The notes beneath the pieces were generated by a model, which saw nothing but the letters and a program-made list of their open reading frames with translations, was not told the origin of the DNA and searched no databases. Position numbers and translations under genes: made by a program. From Vogesella fluminis (GTDB taxonomy: Bacteria; Pseudomonadota; Gammaproteobacteria; Burkholderiales; Chromobacteriaceae), in assembly GCF_014652335.1 (NCBI RefSeq), contig NZ_BMYP01000002.1, forward strand, positions 52,327 through 116,326: a DNA stretch of 64,000 nucleotides, written 5' to 3'. Shown here one piece after another: positions 1-6,852 of the stretch; position 1 is the stretch's first letter, and every line of letters starts with the position of its first letter.

Positions 1-14
1 CAAGACTCATCAAG

Positions 15-42
15 GCCCTGCGCACCGCGTCAGGGCTTTTTT
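15..42 (+). terminator. Rho-independent terminator of an upstream gene
   Basis: GCCCTG (15-20) and CAGGGC (31-36) form a 6-bp stem with a 10-nt loop, followed directly by six T on the plus strand (37-42). The polarity suits a plus-strand gene that ends before the window begins. It could also help separate that gene from the converging dehydrogenase gene that ends at 72. Confidence 0.6.
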
Positions 43-71
43 GTTTTTCACGTCGCCACCGCAGGGCCGGC

Positions 72-1064
72 TCAGAGCCGTGCCAGCACCGCATCGCAAA
101 ACGCCGCCGTCCCGGCGTCCCCGCCGAGGTCGGGCGTGGCGATGCCGTCGCCCAGCGTGCGCCGCACCGCCTGCTCCAGCGTTGCGGCCAACGTTGGCCG
201 CGCCCACCAGTGGCGCAGCAGCAGCGCCAGCGACAGCAAGCTGGCCACCGGGTTGGCGATGCCACGGCCGGCGATGTCCGGCGCCGAGCCGTGCACCGGC
301 TCGGCGATCGCCGCCTCGGCGCCCAGATTCAGCGACGCCGCCACGCCCAGCCCGCCACCGAACGCCGCCGCCAGATCGGACAGGATATCGCCGTAGAGAT
401 TGGGTGCCAGCAGCACGTCGAAACCCTGCGCTGCCTGCGCCAGCTTCAGCGCGGCGGTGTCGACCAGCAGCTCGTCCACCGCGATCTGCGGATAATCCGC
501 CGCCACAGCACGCGCCGCGTCGCGGAACAGGCCGTCGGTGAGCGGCATGATGTTGGCCTTGTGCACGATGGTCACGCGCCGGCGGCCGCCGTCCTGCGCC
601 AGCCGGAACGCGGTCTCGGCGACGCGGCGCGAGGCGGCACGGGTGATGCGCTTGATGGCGGTGGCGGTGTCGCCGTCGGACTGCTCCTCGCCGACGTACA
701 GGTCTTCGGTGTTCTCGCGCACGATCAGCAGGTCGATGCCCCCGGCCGCGCCGCAGCCAGGCAGGCTCAGGGTTGGCCGCACATTGGCGTGGCAGCCCAG
801 CTCGCGCCGTAGCTGCACGATGGGCGAGCGGTAGCCGGCCACCGGATAGGCCGGCGAGCTGACCGCGCCGAACAGCACCGCGCCACAATCGCGCGCCGCC
901 GCCAGCGTGGCCGCCGGCAGTGCCGTGCCCTGCTGCCGGAAGGTGTCCCAGCCGGCCTCGGCGTCGACGGTCTGCAGATCCGGCAGCAGCCGGCGCAACA
1001 CCCGCACCGCCTGCGGCACCACCTCGCGACCGATGCCGTCGCCGTTTATCACGCACAGTTTCAT
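72..1064 (-). CDS. Isocitrate/3-isopropylmalate dehydrogenase family protein
   Basis: This 330-residue protein belongs to the NAD(P)-dependent beta-decarboxylating dehydrogenases (isocitrate, isopropylmalate and tartrate type), which oxidise a 2-hydroxy acid and decarboxylate it with Mg/Mn. The N-terminus carries INGDGIGREVVP. The substrate loop VRENTEDLYVGEE resembles NAD-isocitrate dehydrogenases more than LeuB. The metal and cofactor region has NLYGDILSDLAAA and HGSAPDIAGRGIANP. The ATG at 1064 is chosen because GGAGAG lies about 8 nt upstream; an in-frame extension further upstream has no such site and is not homologous. No leuC or leuD lies nearby, so a role in leucine synthesis is not supported by context. 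The exact substrate cannot be read from the sequence. The gene contains an 18-bp perfect palindrome (184-201) built from two fused copies of the dispersed motif and an exact core copy at 771-780. Confidence 0.85.
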   Translation of the reverse strand: MKLCVINGDGIGREVVPQAVRVLRRLLPDLQTVDAEAGWDTFRQQGTALPAATLAAARDCGAVLFGAVSSPAYPVAGYRSPIVQLRRELGCHANVRPTLSLPGCGAAGGIDLLIVRENTEDLYVGEEQSDGDTATAIKRITRAASRRVAETAFRLAQDGGRRRVTIVHKANIMPLTDGLFRDAARAVAADYPQIAVDELLVDTAALKLAQAAQGFDVLLAPNLYGDILSDLAAAFGGGLGVAASLNLGAEAAIAEPVHGSAPDIAGRGIANPVASLLSLALLLRHWWARPTLAATLEQAVRRTLGDGIATPDLGGDAGTAAFCDAVLARL

Positions 1065-1308
1065 GCCCTGATCTCTCCAACGTGTTGTTGCACAGCAACA
1101 TATCGTGCCGCCAGCGGCAGGGCAAGTCACCCCGCCGCAGGCCCCGGCAAGCGCGTCACGGCGGGCCATTCGAGAACCAGTATCATTCTGCCACCAGACA
1201 CCCACAAGAAAAGCAATAAAGACAGAACATTTACATCCAAGCAGTTATTTGGAAGTCGGGTTAGAATATGCACTTGTTGAATTTGCCCGTTTGATAAAGA
1301 CGACACTC

Positions 1309-2088
1309 ATGGCCACTCTTTCCTCCGAAACCGTCCTGTCCGTTCACCACTGGAACGATACCCTGTTCAGCTTCACCTGCACCCGCGACCCCGGCCTGCG
1401 CTTCATCAACGGCCAGTTCGTGATGATCGGTCTGGAAGTGAACGGCAAACCGCTGATCCGCGCCTACTCGGTGGCCAGCGCCAACTGGGAAGAGCATCTT
1501 GAATTTTACTCGATCAAAGTGCCGAACGGTCCGCTGACCTCGCGCCTGCAGAACATCCAGCCGGGCGACAAGGTGGTGATCTCCGGCAAGCCGACCGGCA
1601 CCCTGGTGCAGGACAACCTGCTGCCGGACGCCAAGAACCTGTACCTGCTGTCCACCGGTACCGGCCTCGCCCCGTTCATGTCCATCATCAAGGACCCGGA
1701 CGTGTACGACCGCTACGAAAAAATCGTGCTGATCCACGGTGTACGCTGGGTCAGCGAGCTGGGCTACCAGGACTACATCACCAAGGAACTGGCCGAGCAC
1801 GAATTCCTGGGCGAGATGATCCGCGAAAAGCTGATCTACTACCCGACCGTGACGCGCGAGCCGTTCCGCAACCAGGGCCGCCTGACCGACCTGATCCTGA
1901 ACGGCAAGCTGGCCAGCGATATCGGCCTGCCGCAGATGAACCCGCAAACCGACCGCGCACTGCTGTGCGGCAGCCCGGCGATGCTGGAAGACACCTGCAA
2001 GATGCTGGACAGCCTCGGCTTCATTGAGTCGCCACGCATGGGTGAGCCCGGCCACTACGCCATCGAACGCGCCTTCGTCGAAAAGTAA
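1309..2088 (+). CDS. fpr: Ferredoxin/flavodoxin-NADP(+) reductase
   Basis: This 259-residue flavoprotein moves electrons between NADPH and ferredoxin or flavodoxin in the cytoplasm. The FAD-binding barrel carries RAYSVAS (about residues 48-54). The NADP domain carries STGTGLAPF (about 115-123) and a late LLCGSPAML segment. The C-terminus ends AFVEK, as in the bacterial subclass I enzymes of Azotobacter type, and the length matches that family. The ATG at 1309 opens the conserved reading frame; upstream in-frame codons belong to intergenic DNA. No strong ribosome site is seen. It is divergent from the dehydrogenase gene with 244 nt between them and is followed by its own terminator. Confidence 0.93.
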   Translation: MATLSSETVLSVHHWNDTLFSFTCTRDPGLRFINGQFVMIGLEVNGKPLIRAYSVASANWEEHLEFYSIKVPNGPLTSRLQNIQPGDKVVISGKPTGTLVQDNLLPDAKNLYLLSTGTGLAPFMSIIKDPDVYDRYEKIVLIHGVRWVSELGYQDYITKELAEHEFLGEMIREKLIYYPTVTREPFRNQGRLTDLILNGKLASDIGLPQMNPQTDRALLCGSPAMLEDTCKMLDSLGFIESPRMGEPGHYAIERAFVEK

Positions 2089-2120
2089 TACCGGCCCTGC
2101 CGCTTGCGGCCAGCCTGTCA

Positions 2121-2149
2121 CACCCCGCCGCGTGCGGGGTGTTTTCTTT
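2121..2149 (+). terminator. Rho-independent terminator of fpr
   Basis: CACCCCGC (2121-2128) pairs with GCGGGGTG (2134-2141) around a 5-nt loop and is followed by TTTTCTTT. It lies 32 nt after the fpr stop codon. Confidence 0.85.
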
Positions 2150-2227
2150 AGAACGCCCAGCCGGCGGGAGTGGCCGCACACAAACGACAACGGCCCGCCA
2201 GAATGATCTGGTGGGCCGCAGATACGC

Positions 2228-2260
2228 AAAAGCCAGTCATCACGCGGATGACTGGCTTTC
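2228..2260 (-). terminator. Terminator downstream of tRNA-Pro
   Basis: AAAGCCAGTCAT (2229-2240) and ATGACTGGCTTT (2248-2259) make a perfect 12-bp stem with a 7-nt loop. Read on the minus strand it ends in CTTTTG just beyond the tRNA 3' end, so it most likely stops tRNA transcription. Confidence 0.7.
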
Positions 2261-2264
2261 ATGT

Positions 2265-2341
2265 TGGTCGGAGTACAAGGATTCGAACCTTGGACCTCCT
2301 GCTCCCAAAGCAGGCGCACTACCGGGCTGTGCTACACTCCG
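2265..2341 (-). tRNA. tRNA-Pro (anticodon UGG)
   Basis: The minus strand folds as a 77-nt cloverleaf. The acceptor arm CGGAGTG pairs with TACTCCG, the anticodon stem is CCTGC/GCAGG around the 7-base loop TTTGGGA (anticodon TGG, Pro), the T arm contains GGTTCGAATCC, and the 3' CCA is encoded (2265-2267). It stands alone between fpr and recD. Confidence 0.95.
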
Positions 2342-2364
2342 TTACTTCCGAAGAAGTGGGGCAC

Positions 2365-2393
2365 ATTGTAGTCAACAGCCCTTATTGCGTCAA
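2365..2393 (-). promoter_or_regulatory. Sigma-70 promoter of tRNA-Pro
   Basis: On the minus strand TTGACG (2388-2393) is followed by a 17-bp spacer and TACAAT (2365-2370), placing the start some 15-20 nt before the tRNA 5' end. This is one of the two best consensus promoters in the window. Confidence 0.8.
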
Positions 2394-2439
2394 GACATTA
2401 ATTAAAATAATGCCATGACTACAGTCATCGTGCTGCGGG

Positions 2440-4206
2440 TCAATGACCCTCCGCAACGGCCTCCGCCCCGGCCGACAGCAGGCCGTACGCCCCCGGCTGC
2501 GGCCACAGCCGCCCGGCAAGGCCGGATTGCCGCGGCGGCGCGTTGAGCACGCCGGCCTCCAGCACCGCCGGGTTGCCGGCCAGCACGAACATATCGCGGG
2601 CGCGGGTAATCGCGGTATACACCAGTGCGCGGGTCAGTACCGCGCTCGGCGCCGCCGGCAGCGCCAGCCACACGCTGGCGAACTCCGAACCCTGCGACTT
2701 GTGCACCGTCATCGCGTACACGGTGTCGTGCTCCGGCAACCGCGCCGGCGCCACCTCACGCCAGCCGCCGTCGGTGGTGGGGAACACCACCCGCAGCCGC
2801 CCTTCCCGCGCCACGGTGAGGCCGATGTCGCCGTTGAACAGCCCGATGCCGTAGTCGTTGCGCGTCACCATCACCGGGCGGCCGGCGTACCAGTCGCTGC
2901 CGGCGGCCTTGCGGCCCAGCTTTTCCAGCTCGGTCTCGATCTGCGCGTTGATGGCCGCCACCGTGTGCCGCTCCGCCGCCAGCAGCATGAAGCGGTGGAA
3001 GGCGGCAAACAGCGGCGCCCAGTCGCTGTCGGCCTCATCCAGCTGCGCCAGCGCCTGCCAGTAGCCGGCGCGCTGCGCCAGCAGGCCGGCGCCATCGGGC
3101 AGTGCCGGCTGCAGCTGGATGTCGGATAGCTCGGGCTGTGCCAGCAAGGCGTGCACCTCGTCCAGCGCCGCGGCATTGACCGCGCGCGCCAGGCGGCCGA
3201 TGCCGGAGTCGGCACCGAAGCGGTGGCTTTTCTGCAGCACCACCACGCTGTCGGCGAGGATGGCGCTGTCGTCGATGTCGCCGGGCAGGCTGACGCCCGC
3301 TGCGGCCAACCTTTGCGCCGTGTCGCTGCGCCACGCCTGCCGGCTGCAGATGTCGCCCAGCACCGCACCGGCTTCCACCGAGGCCAGCTGGTCGCGGTCG
3401 CCAAGCAGAATCAGCCGCGCGTGCGACGGCAGCGCCGCCACCGTCTGCGCCATCAGGCTCAAGTCCACCATCGACGCCTCGTCCACCACCAGCACGTCCA
3501 GCGGCAGGGGGTTGGCCGCATGCTGCCGTGGCCGCGCGGTGCCGGGGATCAGCCCGATCAGGCGGTGCAGCGTCTGCGCCTTGTCCGGTAGCTGCGCGCG
3601 TACCGCGTCCGCCACCGGCAGCGCATCGCGCGCGGCGCGCACCGATTCGGTCAGCCGCGCCGCCGCCTTGCCGGTCGGCGCCGCCATCGCCATCACCAGC
3701 GGCCGTGGCGACAATGCCGCCAGCGCCGCCAGCAGCCGCACCACGGTGGTGGTCTTGCCGGTGCCGGGGCCGCCGGAGATCACCATGAAGCGGCGCTCGG
3801 TGGCCAGCCGCGCGGCCAGCCGCTGCCAGTCGCCGGCATCGGCTGGCCCGAACAGCGCGTCCAGCACGCTCTCGATATCGCCGCCCAGCGGCTGCGGGTC
3901 GCGCGCCAGCCGCGTCAGCGCCGCCACCAGCTGCGTCTCGTCCTGCCAGTGGCGCGCGAGGTACAGCCGCCCGCCCTCGTCCAGCACCAGCGGCGTGTAA
4001 TTGCCGGCGCGGCCGGCCAGCGGGCTGTGCCGCAGCCGCGCGTAGTCGTCGCCGGACAGGCCGGCCAGGCAGACGTGGCCGCCGGCCACCGCCGCCAGCA
4101 ACCGTTGCAGCAAGGGCTGCAGCGCCGGGCCGTGCTCGGGGTCCAGCCGCGCGAACAGGCGCGCGAGCTGGTCGGGAAGAAAGCTGTCGCTGACAGTGGC
4201 AGTCAT
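2440..4206 (-). CDS. recD: RecBCD exonuclease/helicase subunit RecD
   Basis: RecD is the 5'-3' helicase motor of the RecBCD complex, which resects double-strand ends for recombination. The 588-residue protein has a Walker A motif GGPGTGKTT (about residues 145-153), a Walker B segment VVDEASMVD (about 240-248), LLGDRDQLASVEAG, and the UvrD-like C-terminal motif YAMTVHKSQGSEF. The ATG at 4206 is preferred: AGG sits about 8 nt upstream. A GTG at 4242 in the same frame has no ribosome site. recB and recC lie upstream on the same strand, but pap and a RAYT gene intervene, so recD probably needs its own promoter. Two exact copies of the dispersed core motif lie inside (3302-3311, 3510-3519). Confidence 0.93.
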   Translation of the reverse strand: MTATVSDSFLPDQLARLFARLDPEHGPALQPLLQRLLAAVAGGHVCLAGLSGDDYARLRHSPLAGRAGNYTPLVLDEGGRLYLARHWQDETQLVAALTRLARDPQPLGGDIESVLDALFGPADAGDWQRLAARLATERRFMVISGGPGTGKTTTVVRLLAALAALSPRPLVMAMAAPTGKAAARLTESVRAARDALPVADAVRAQLPDKAQTLHRLIGLIPGTARPRQHAANPLPLDVLVVDEASMVDLSLMAQTVAALPSHARLILLGDRDQLASVEAGAVLGDICSRQAWRSDTAQRLAAAGVSLPGDIDDSAILADSVVVLQKSHRFGADSGIGRLARAVNAAALDEVHALLAQPELSDIQLQPALPDGAGLLAQRAGYWQALAQLDEADSDWAPLFAAFHRFMLLAAERHTVAAINAQIETELEKLGRKAAGSDWYAGRPVMVTRNDYGIGLFNGDIGLTVAREGRLRVVFPTTDGGWREVAPARLPEHDTVYAMTVHKSQGSEFASVWLALPAAPSAVLTRALVYTAITRARDMFVLAGNPAVLEAGVLNAPPRQSGLAGRLWPQPGAYGLLSAGAEAVAEGH

Positions 4207-4372
4207 GGGCAAACCTGGCAAAAGACGTTGGAAGGTGTTCACGATCGCGCGCGCTCACGCGAGACCGGGCGCAAACGGCTGCGCAGGCGGCGTTTATCCG
4301 GAGATAAACCTGCAGGCCACAGCCGTTTTCAAGGTGATGTCACCCCATTGATATACAGCGGATCGTGAACAG

Positions 4373-4399
4373 GCGCTTACCCGCCGCAGCGGGTAAGCG
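4373..4399. other. Stem-loop between pap and recD
   Basis: CGCTTACCCGC and GCGGGTAAGCG form a strong inverted repeat just after the pap stop codon on the minus strand. There is no T-tract, so terminator activity is uncertain. The rest of the 223-nt spacer (4207-4429) shows no gene; it should hold the recD promoter, which I cannot place. Confidence 0.4.
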
Positions 4400-4429
4400 G
4401 AATCGGCATCACGATACCGCACGGTGCGC

Positions 4430-5914
4430 TCAGGCGCCCAGCTTCGCCTCCAGCGCCTCGCAGATGGTGGTCAGGATCCTGATGCGCGCGTAGTACTTGT
4501 TGTTGGCCGGCACCAGCGTCCACGGCACCGCGCTGGTGCTGGTGCGGTCGATCATGTCGCACACCGCCACCTTGTAGTCGTCCCACTTGTCGCGGTTGCG
4601 CCAGTCTTCCTCGGTGATCTTGAAGCGCTTGAAGCCGGTTTCCTCGCGCGACTTGAAGCGCGCCAGCTGCTCGTCGGCGCTGATCGCCAGCCAGAACTTG
4701 AGCACGATGGCGTTGTTGTCGCGCAGCTGGTGCTCGAAGTCGTTGATCTCGTAGTAGCCGCGCATCCAGTCGGCGGTTTCGGCAAAGCCTTCCACCCGCT
4801 CCACCAGCACGCGGCCGTACCAGCTGCGGTCGAAGATGGCGACCTTGCCCTTGCCCGGCACGTGACGCCAGAAGCGCCACAGCCACGGCTGTGCGCGTTC
4901 CTCGTCGGTGGGAGCGGCTATCGGCACCACGCGGTAGCGGCGGGCATCCAGCGCCTGGGTGATGCGGCGGATGGCACCGCCCTTGCCGGCCGCGTCGTTG
5001 CCCTCGAAGGCCAGCACCAGCGAGTGCTCGGCGAACTTCGGATGCCGCGTCAGCCCGTTCAGCCGCCCCTGCAGCGCCTCCAGCTGCCGCTGGTAGTCGC
5101 CCTTGGACAGCGCCTGATCCAGCTGCAGCGATTCCAGCAGCAGCTTGTTGTCCGCCGGCGGCGTGATCGCCGCCACGTCGGAGCGCGCCTGCCACACGTG
5201 ATCCAGCGCCAGCCGCTGCTGCAGCGCCTGCAACAGCGCGCGGCCGACGGTCAGGCTGCGGTAGTTGGCATCCTCGCCGTCCACCACCAGCCACGGCGCG
5301 TAGGCGGTGTTGGTCAGCCGCATCATGTGCTCGGCATTGTTCTTGATGCGGCTGTACTGGCCGTGGTGCTTCCAGTCGGCCTCGGTCACCCGCCACGCGG
5401 TGGCCGGGTCCTTTTCCAGCAGCTTCAGCCGCTTCTTCTGCTTGTCCTCGGCCAGGTGCAGCCAGAACTTCAGCACCAGCACGCCGTCGTTGGCCAGCAT
5501 GCGCTCGAAGCGCAGGATGTCGAACAGCTGCTTGTCGAAGGCGTCGCGGTTGGTCTTGCTGTCGACACGGTCGAACAGCGCATCGGAATAGTAGGAGCCG
5601 AAGAACATGCCGATGCGGCCCTTGGCCGGCAGCTCGCGCCAGTAGCGCCACATCCACGGCCGCTCGCGCGCGTCGTCGTTGGGCTTGTCAAACGCCGCGG
5701 TGTGGATCAGGCGCGGGTCCAGCCACTCGTTGATCTGGCTCAGCGTCTCGCCGCGGCCGGCGCCGTCCATTCCGTGGATCAGCAGCAAGAGCGGGAATTC
5801 GCCGCGCTCTTTCAGCTCGTACTGCACTTCCAGCAGCGCCTCGCGCAGCGCGGCCTCCTCGGCCTTGTAAGTGCTCTTGTCGATGACGTGGCCGATCTCG
5901 GCGGATTCAAACAT
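4430..5914 (-). CDS. pap: Polyphosphate:AMP phosphotransferase (two-domain PPK2)
   Basis: The enzyme phosphorylates AMP to ADP with polyphosphate in the cytoplasm, linking polyphosphate stores to adenylate pools. The 494-residue length and tandem PPK2 domains match the class II PAP enzymes of Acinetobacter and Pseudomonas. The N-terminal domain has GMDGAGRGE (about residues 48-56) followed by RPWMWRYWRELP. The C-terminal domain has EGNDAAGKGGAI, AQPWLWRFWRHVPGKG and FDRSWYGRVLVERVEGF, the catalytic Walker and lid-type signature. The two domains differ at the Walker A lysine: R in the first, K in the second, as expected if only the second is fully catalytic. It is a separate transcription unit between RAYT and recD. 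Confidence 0.92.
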   Translation of the reverse strand: MFESAEIGHVIDKSTYKAEEAALREALLEVQYELKERGEFPLLLLIHGMDGAGRGETLSQINEWLDPRLIHTAAFDKPNDDARERPWMWRYWRELPAKGRIGMFFGSYYSDALFDRVDSKTNRDAFDKQLFDILRFERMLANDGVLVLKFWLHLAEDKQKKRLKLLEKDPATAWRVTEADWKHHGQYSRIKNNAEHMMRLTNTAYAPWLVVDGEDANYRSLTVGRALLQALQQRLALDHVWQARSDVAAITPPADNKLLLESLQLDQALSKGDYQRQLEALQGRLNGLTRHPKFAEHSLVLAFEGNDAAGKGGAIRRITQALDARRYRVVPIAAPTDEERAQPWLWRFWRHVPGKGKVAIFDRSWYGRVLVERVEGFAETADWMRGYYEINDFEHQLRDNNAIVLKFWLAISADEQLARFKSREETGFKRFKITEEDWRNRDKWDDYKVAVCDMIDRTSTSAVPWTLVPANNKYYARIRILTTICEALEAKLGA

Positions 5915-6109
5915 GGGGCGATCCTTTGCAAGGTTGGCCGCAAGCGGCGCAGGTGGCGATGCTCAATGACATGATTGTAACGGCAATGTCAGCGGCACCG
6001 GGGCGGCCATTGCAACACGGATCGGCCGGTAAGATCGCGACCAGGATCAAGGCTTGCGCTCGTCATGGCGGTGGCTGCTTGCGGCCAACCTTGGTGAGGC
6101 GGCAGCAAC

Positions 6110-6139
6110 GTCGGGTTACGCTGCGCTAACCCGACCTAC
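6110..6139 (+). repeat. REP palindrome (copy A)
   Basis: A 26-bp imperfect palindrome with 9-bp arms GTCGGGTTA and TAACCCGAC around an 8-nt centre CGCTGCGC, followed by CTAC. With the inverted copy at 6200-6229 it forms a REP doublet 60 nt apart, beside the RAYT gene. Confidence 0.85.
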
Positions 6140-6199
6140 AGGCGGAGTTGGTACCGGCATGGCTGTGGTAATGCGGCGGATTGGAACACGATGTCAGGG

Positions 6200-6229
6200 G
6201 TAGGTCGGGTTAGCGCAGCGTAACCCGAC
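6200..6229 (-). repeat. REP palindrome (copy B), left end of the RAYT unit
   Basis: The exact reverse complement of copy A: GTAG then the GTCGGGTTA/TAACCCGAC palindrome. It ends 5 nt before the RAYT stop codon, and with copy C at 6807-6836 it brackets the transposase gene in inverted orientation. Confidence 0.85.
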
Positions 6230-6234
6230 GATGC

Positions 6235-6771
6235 TCATTCCGCGCCAAGGTCGTCCGTCATCGCCCAGTCCGCGCCCCACTCCAGCGGATACACACCGTC
6301 ACGCACATAACGCAAAAAACTGGAATACGGCCAATCCCGCGCATGCGCCACCAGGCCATGCCTGACCGGGTTGTAGTGGATATATTCGACGTGACGGCGA
6401 AAGTCGTCGTCATCGCGCAGCAGATGTTCCCAGTAACGGTTCTGCCATACCGCCTGCTGCCCCTTGCGTTGCCGCACCGCCTGCGGCTGTCCCCGCCAGC
6501 AGGGATCGCACGCCTTGGTAAAACCGGTTTTGATCAGGCGCCAGCGCAGCGCATAGTCCGCATCGCCGGGCGGCAGGGTCCAGATGCAGTGCAGATGATC
6601 CGGCATCACCACCGCCGCATTGATCTGGAACGGGTAGCGTTGCCTGACCTCCCGAAACACGTCCCGCAACAGGTTCACCTCTTTTTCCGCGACAAATACC
6701 GGCCGCCGCTGCTCGGTAACCACCGTAAAAAAGTAGCTTGCGCCGGCAAGCAAGGCACGACGGTATTGCAT
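6235..6771 (-). CDS. REP-associated tyrosine transposase (RAYT, Y1/IS200-like)
   Basis: This 178-residue single-domain HUH endonuclease is of the kind that nicks single-stranded REP hairpins. The metal-binding HUH motif is visible as PDHLHCIW (His59, His61). The catalytic region is EYIHYNPVRHGLV with Tyr130. The RAYT-typical WQNRYWEH and YRRA..ASYFFTVVTEQRRP segments are present. The ATG at 6771 follows AAGGAAAA; an upstream GTG in frame is less likely. The gene lies between inverted REP palindromes (6200-6229 and 6807-6836), the standard arrangement of a RAYT with its REPs. All core motifs look intact, so the protein may be active. It separates recB from pap and recD. Confidence 0.92.
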   Translation of the reverse strand: MQYRRALLAGASYFFTVVTEQRRPVFVAEKEVNLLRDVFREVRQRYPFQINAAVVMPDHLHCIWTLPPGDADYALRWRLIKTGFTKACDPCWRGQPQAVRQRKGQQAVWQNRYWEHLLRDDDDFRRHVEYIHYNPVRHGLVAHARDWPYSSFLRYVRDGVYPLEWGADWAMTDDLGAE

Positions 6772-6806
6772 GGCACGTTTTCCTTTCCCGGGCACCCGGC
6801 AACGAC

Positions 6807-6836
6807 GTCGGGTTACGCTGCGCTAACCCGACCTAC
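6807..6836 (+). repeat. REP palindrome (copy C), right end of the RAYT unit
   Basis: Identical to copy A, including the trailing CTAC. It lies between the RAYT start and the recB stop codon (6853). Copies B and C are inverted, so the unit 6200-6836 has 30-bp inverted ends. Confidence 0.85.
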
Positions 6837-6852
6837 TCCTTACGTCCTGCCC

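Larger units (their letters stand above)
5915..6234. other. 320-bp intergenic region with motif copies and a REP pair
   Basis: No gene is seen between pap and the RAYT gene. The region holds two exact 14-bp motif copies in opposite orientation (5930-5943 and 6079-6092) and two REP palindromes in opposite orientation (6110-6139 and 6200-6229). The promoter of pap must lie here, but I could not identify a convincing one. Confidence 0.7.

Noticed and set aside
2143-2260. Small open frames over the tRNA-Pro region
   Set aside because: They cross the terminator and the tRNA gene and have no ribosome site.
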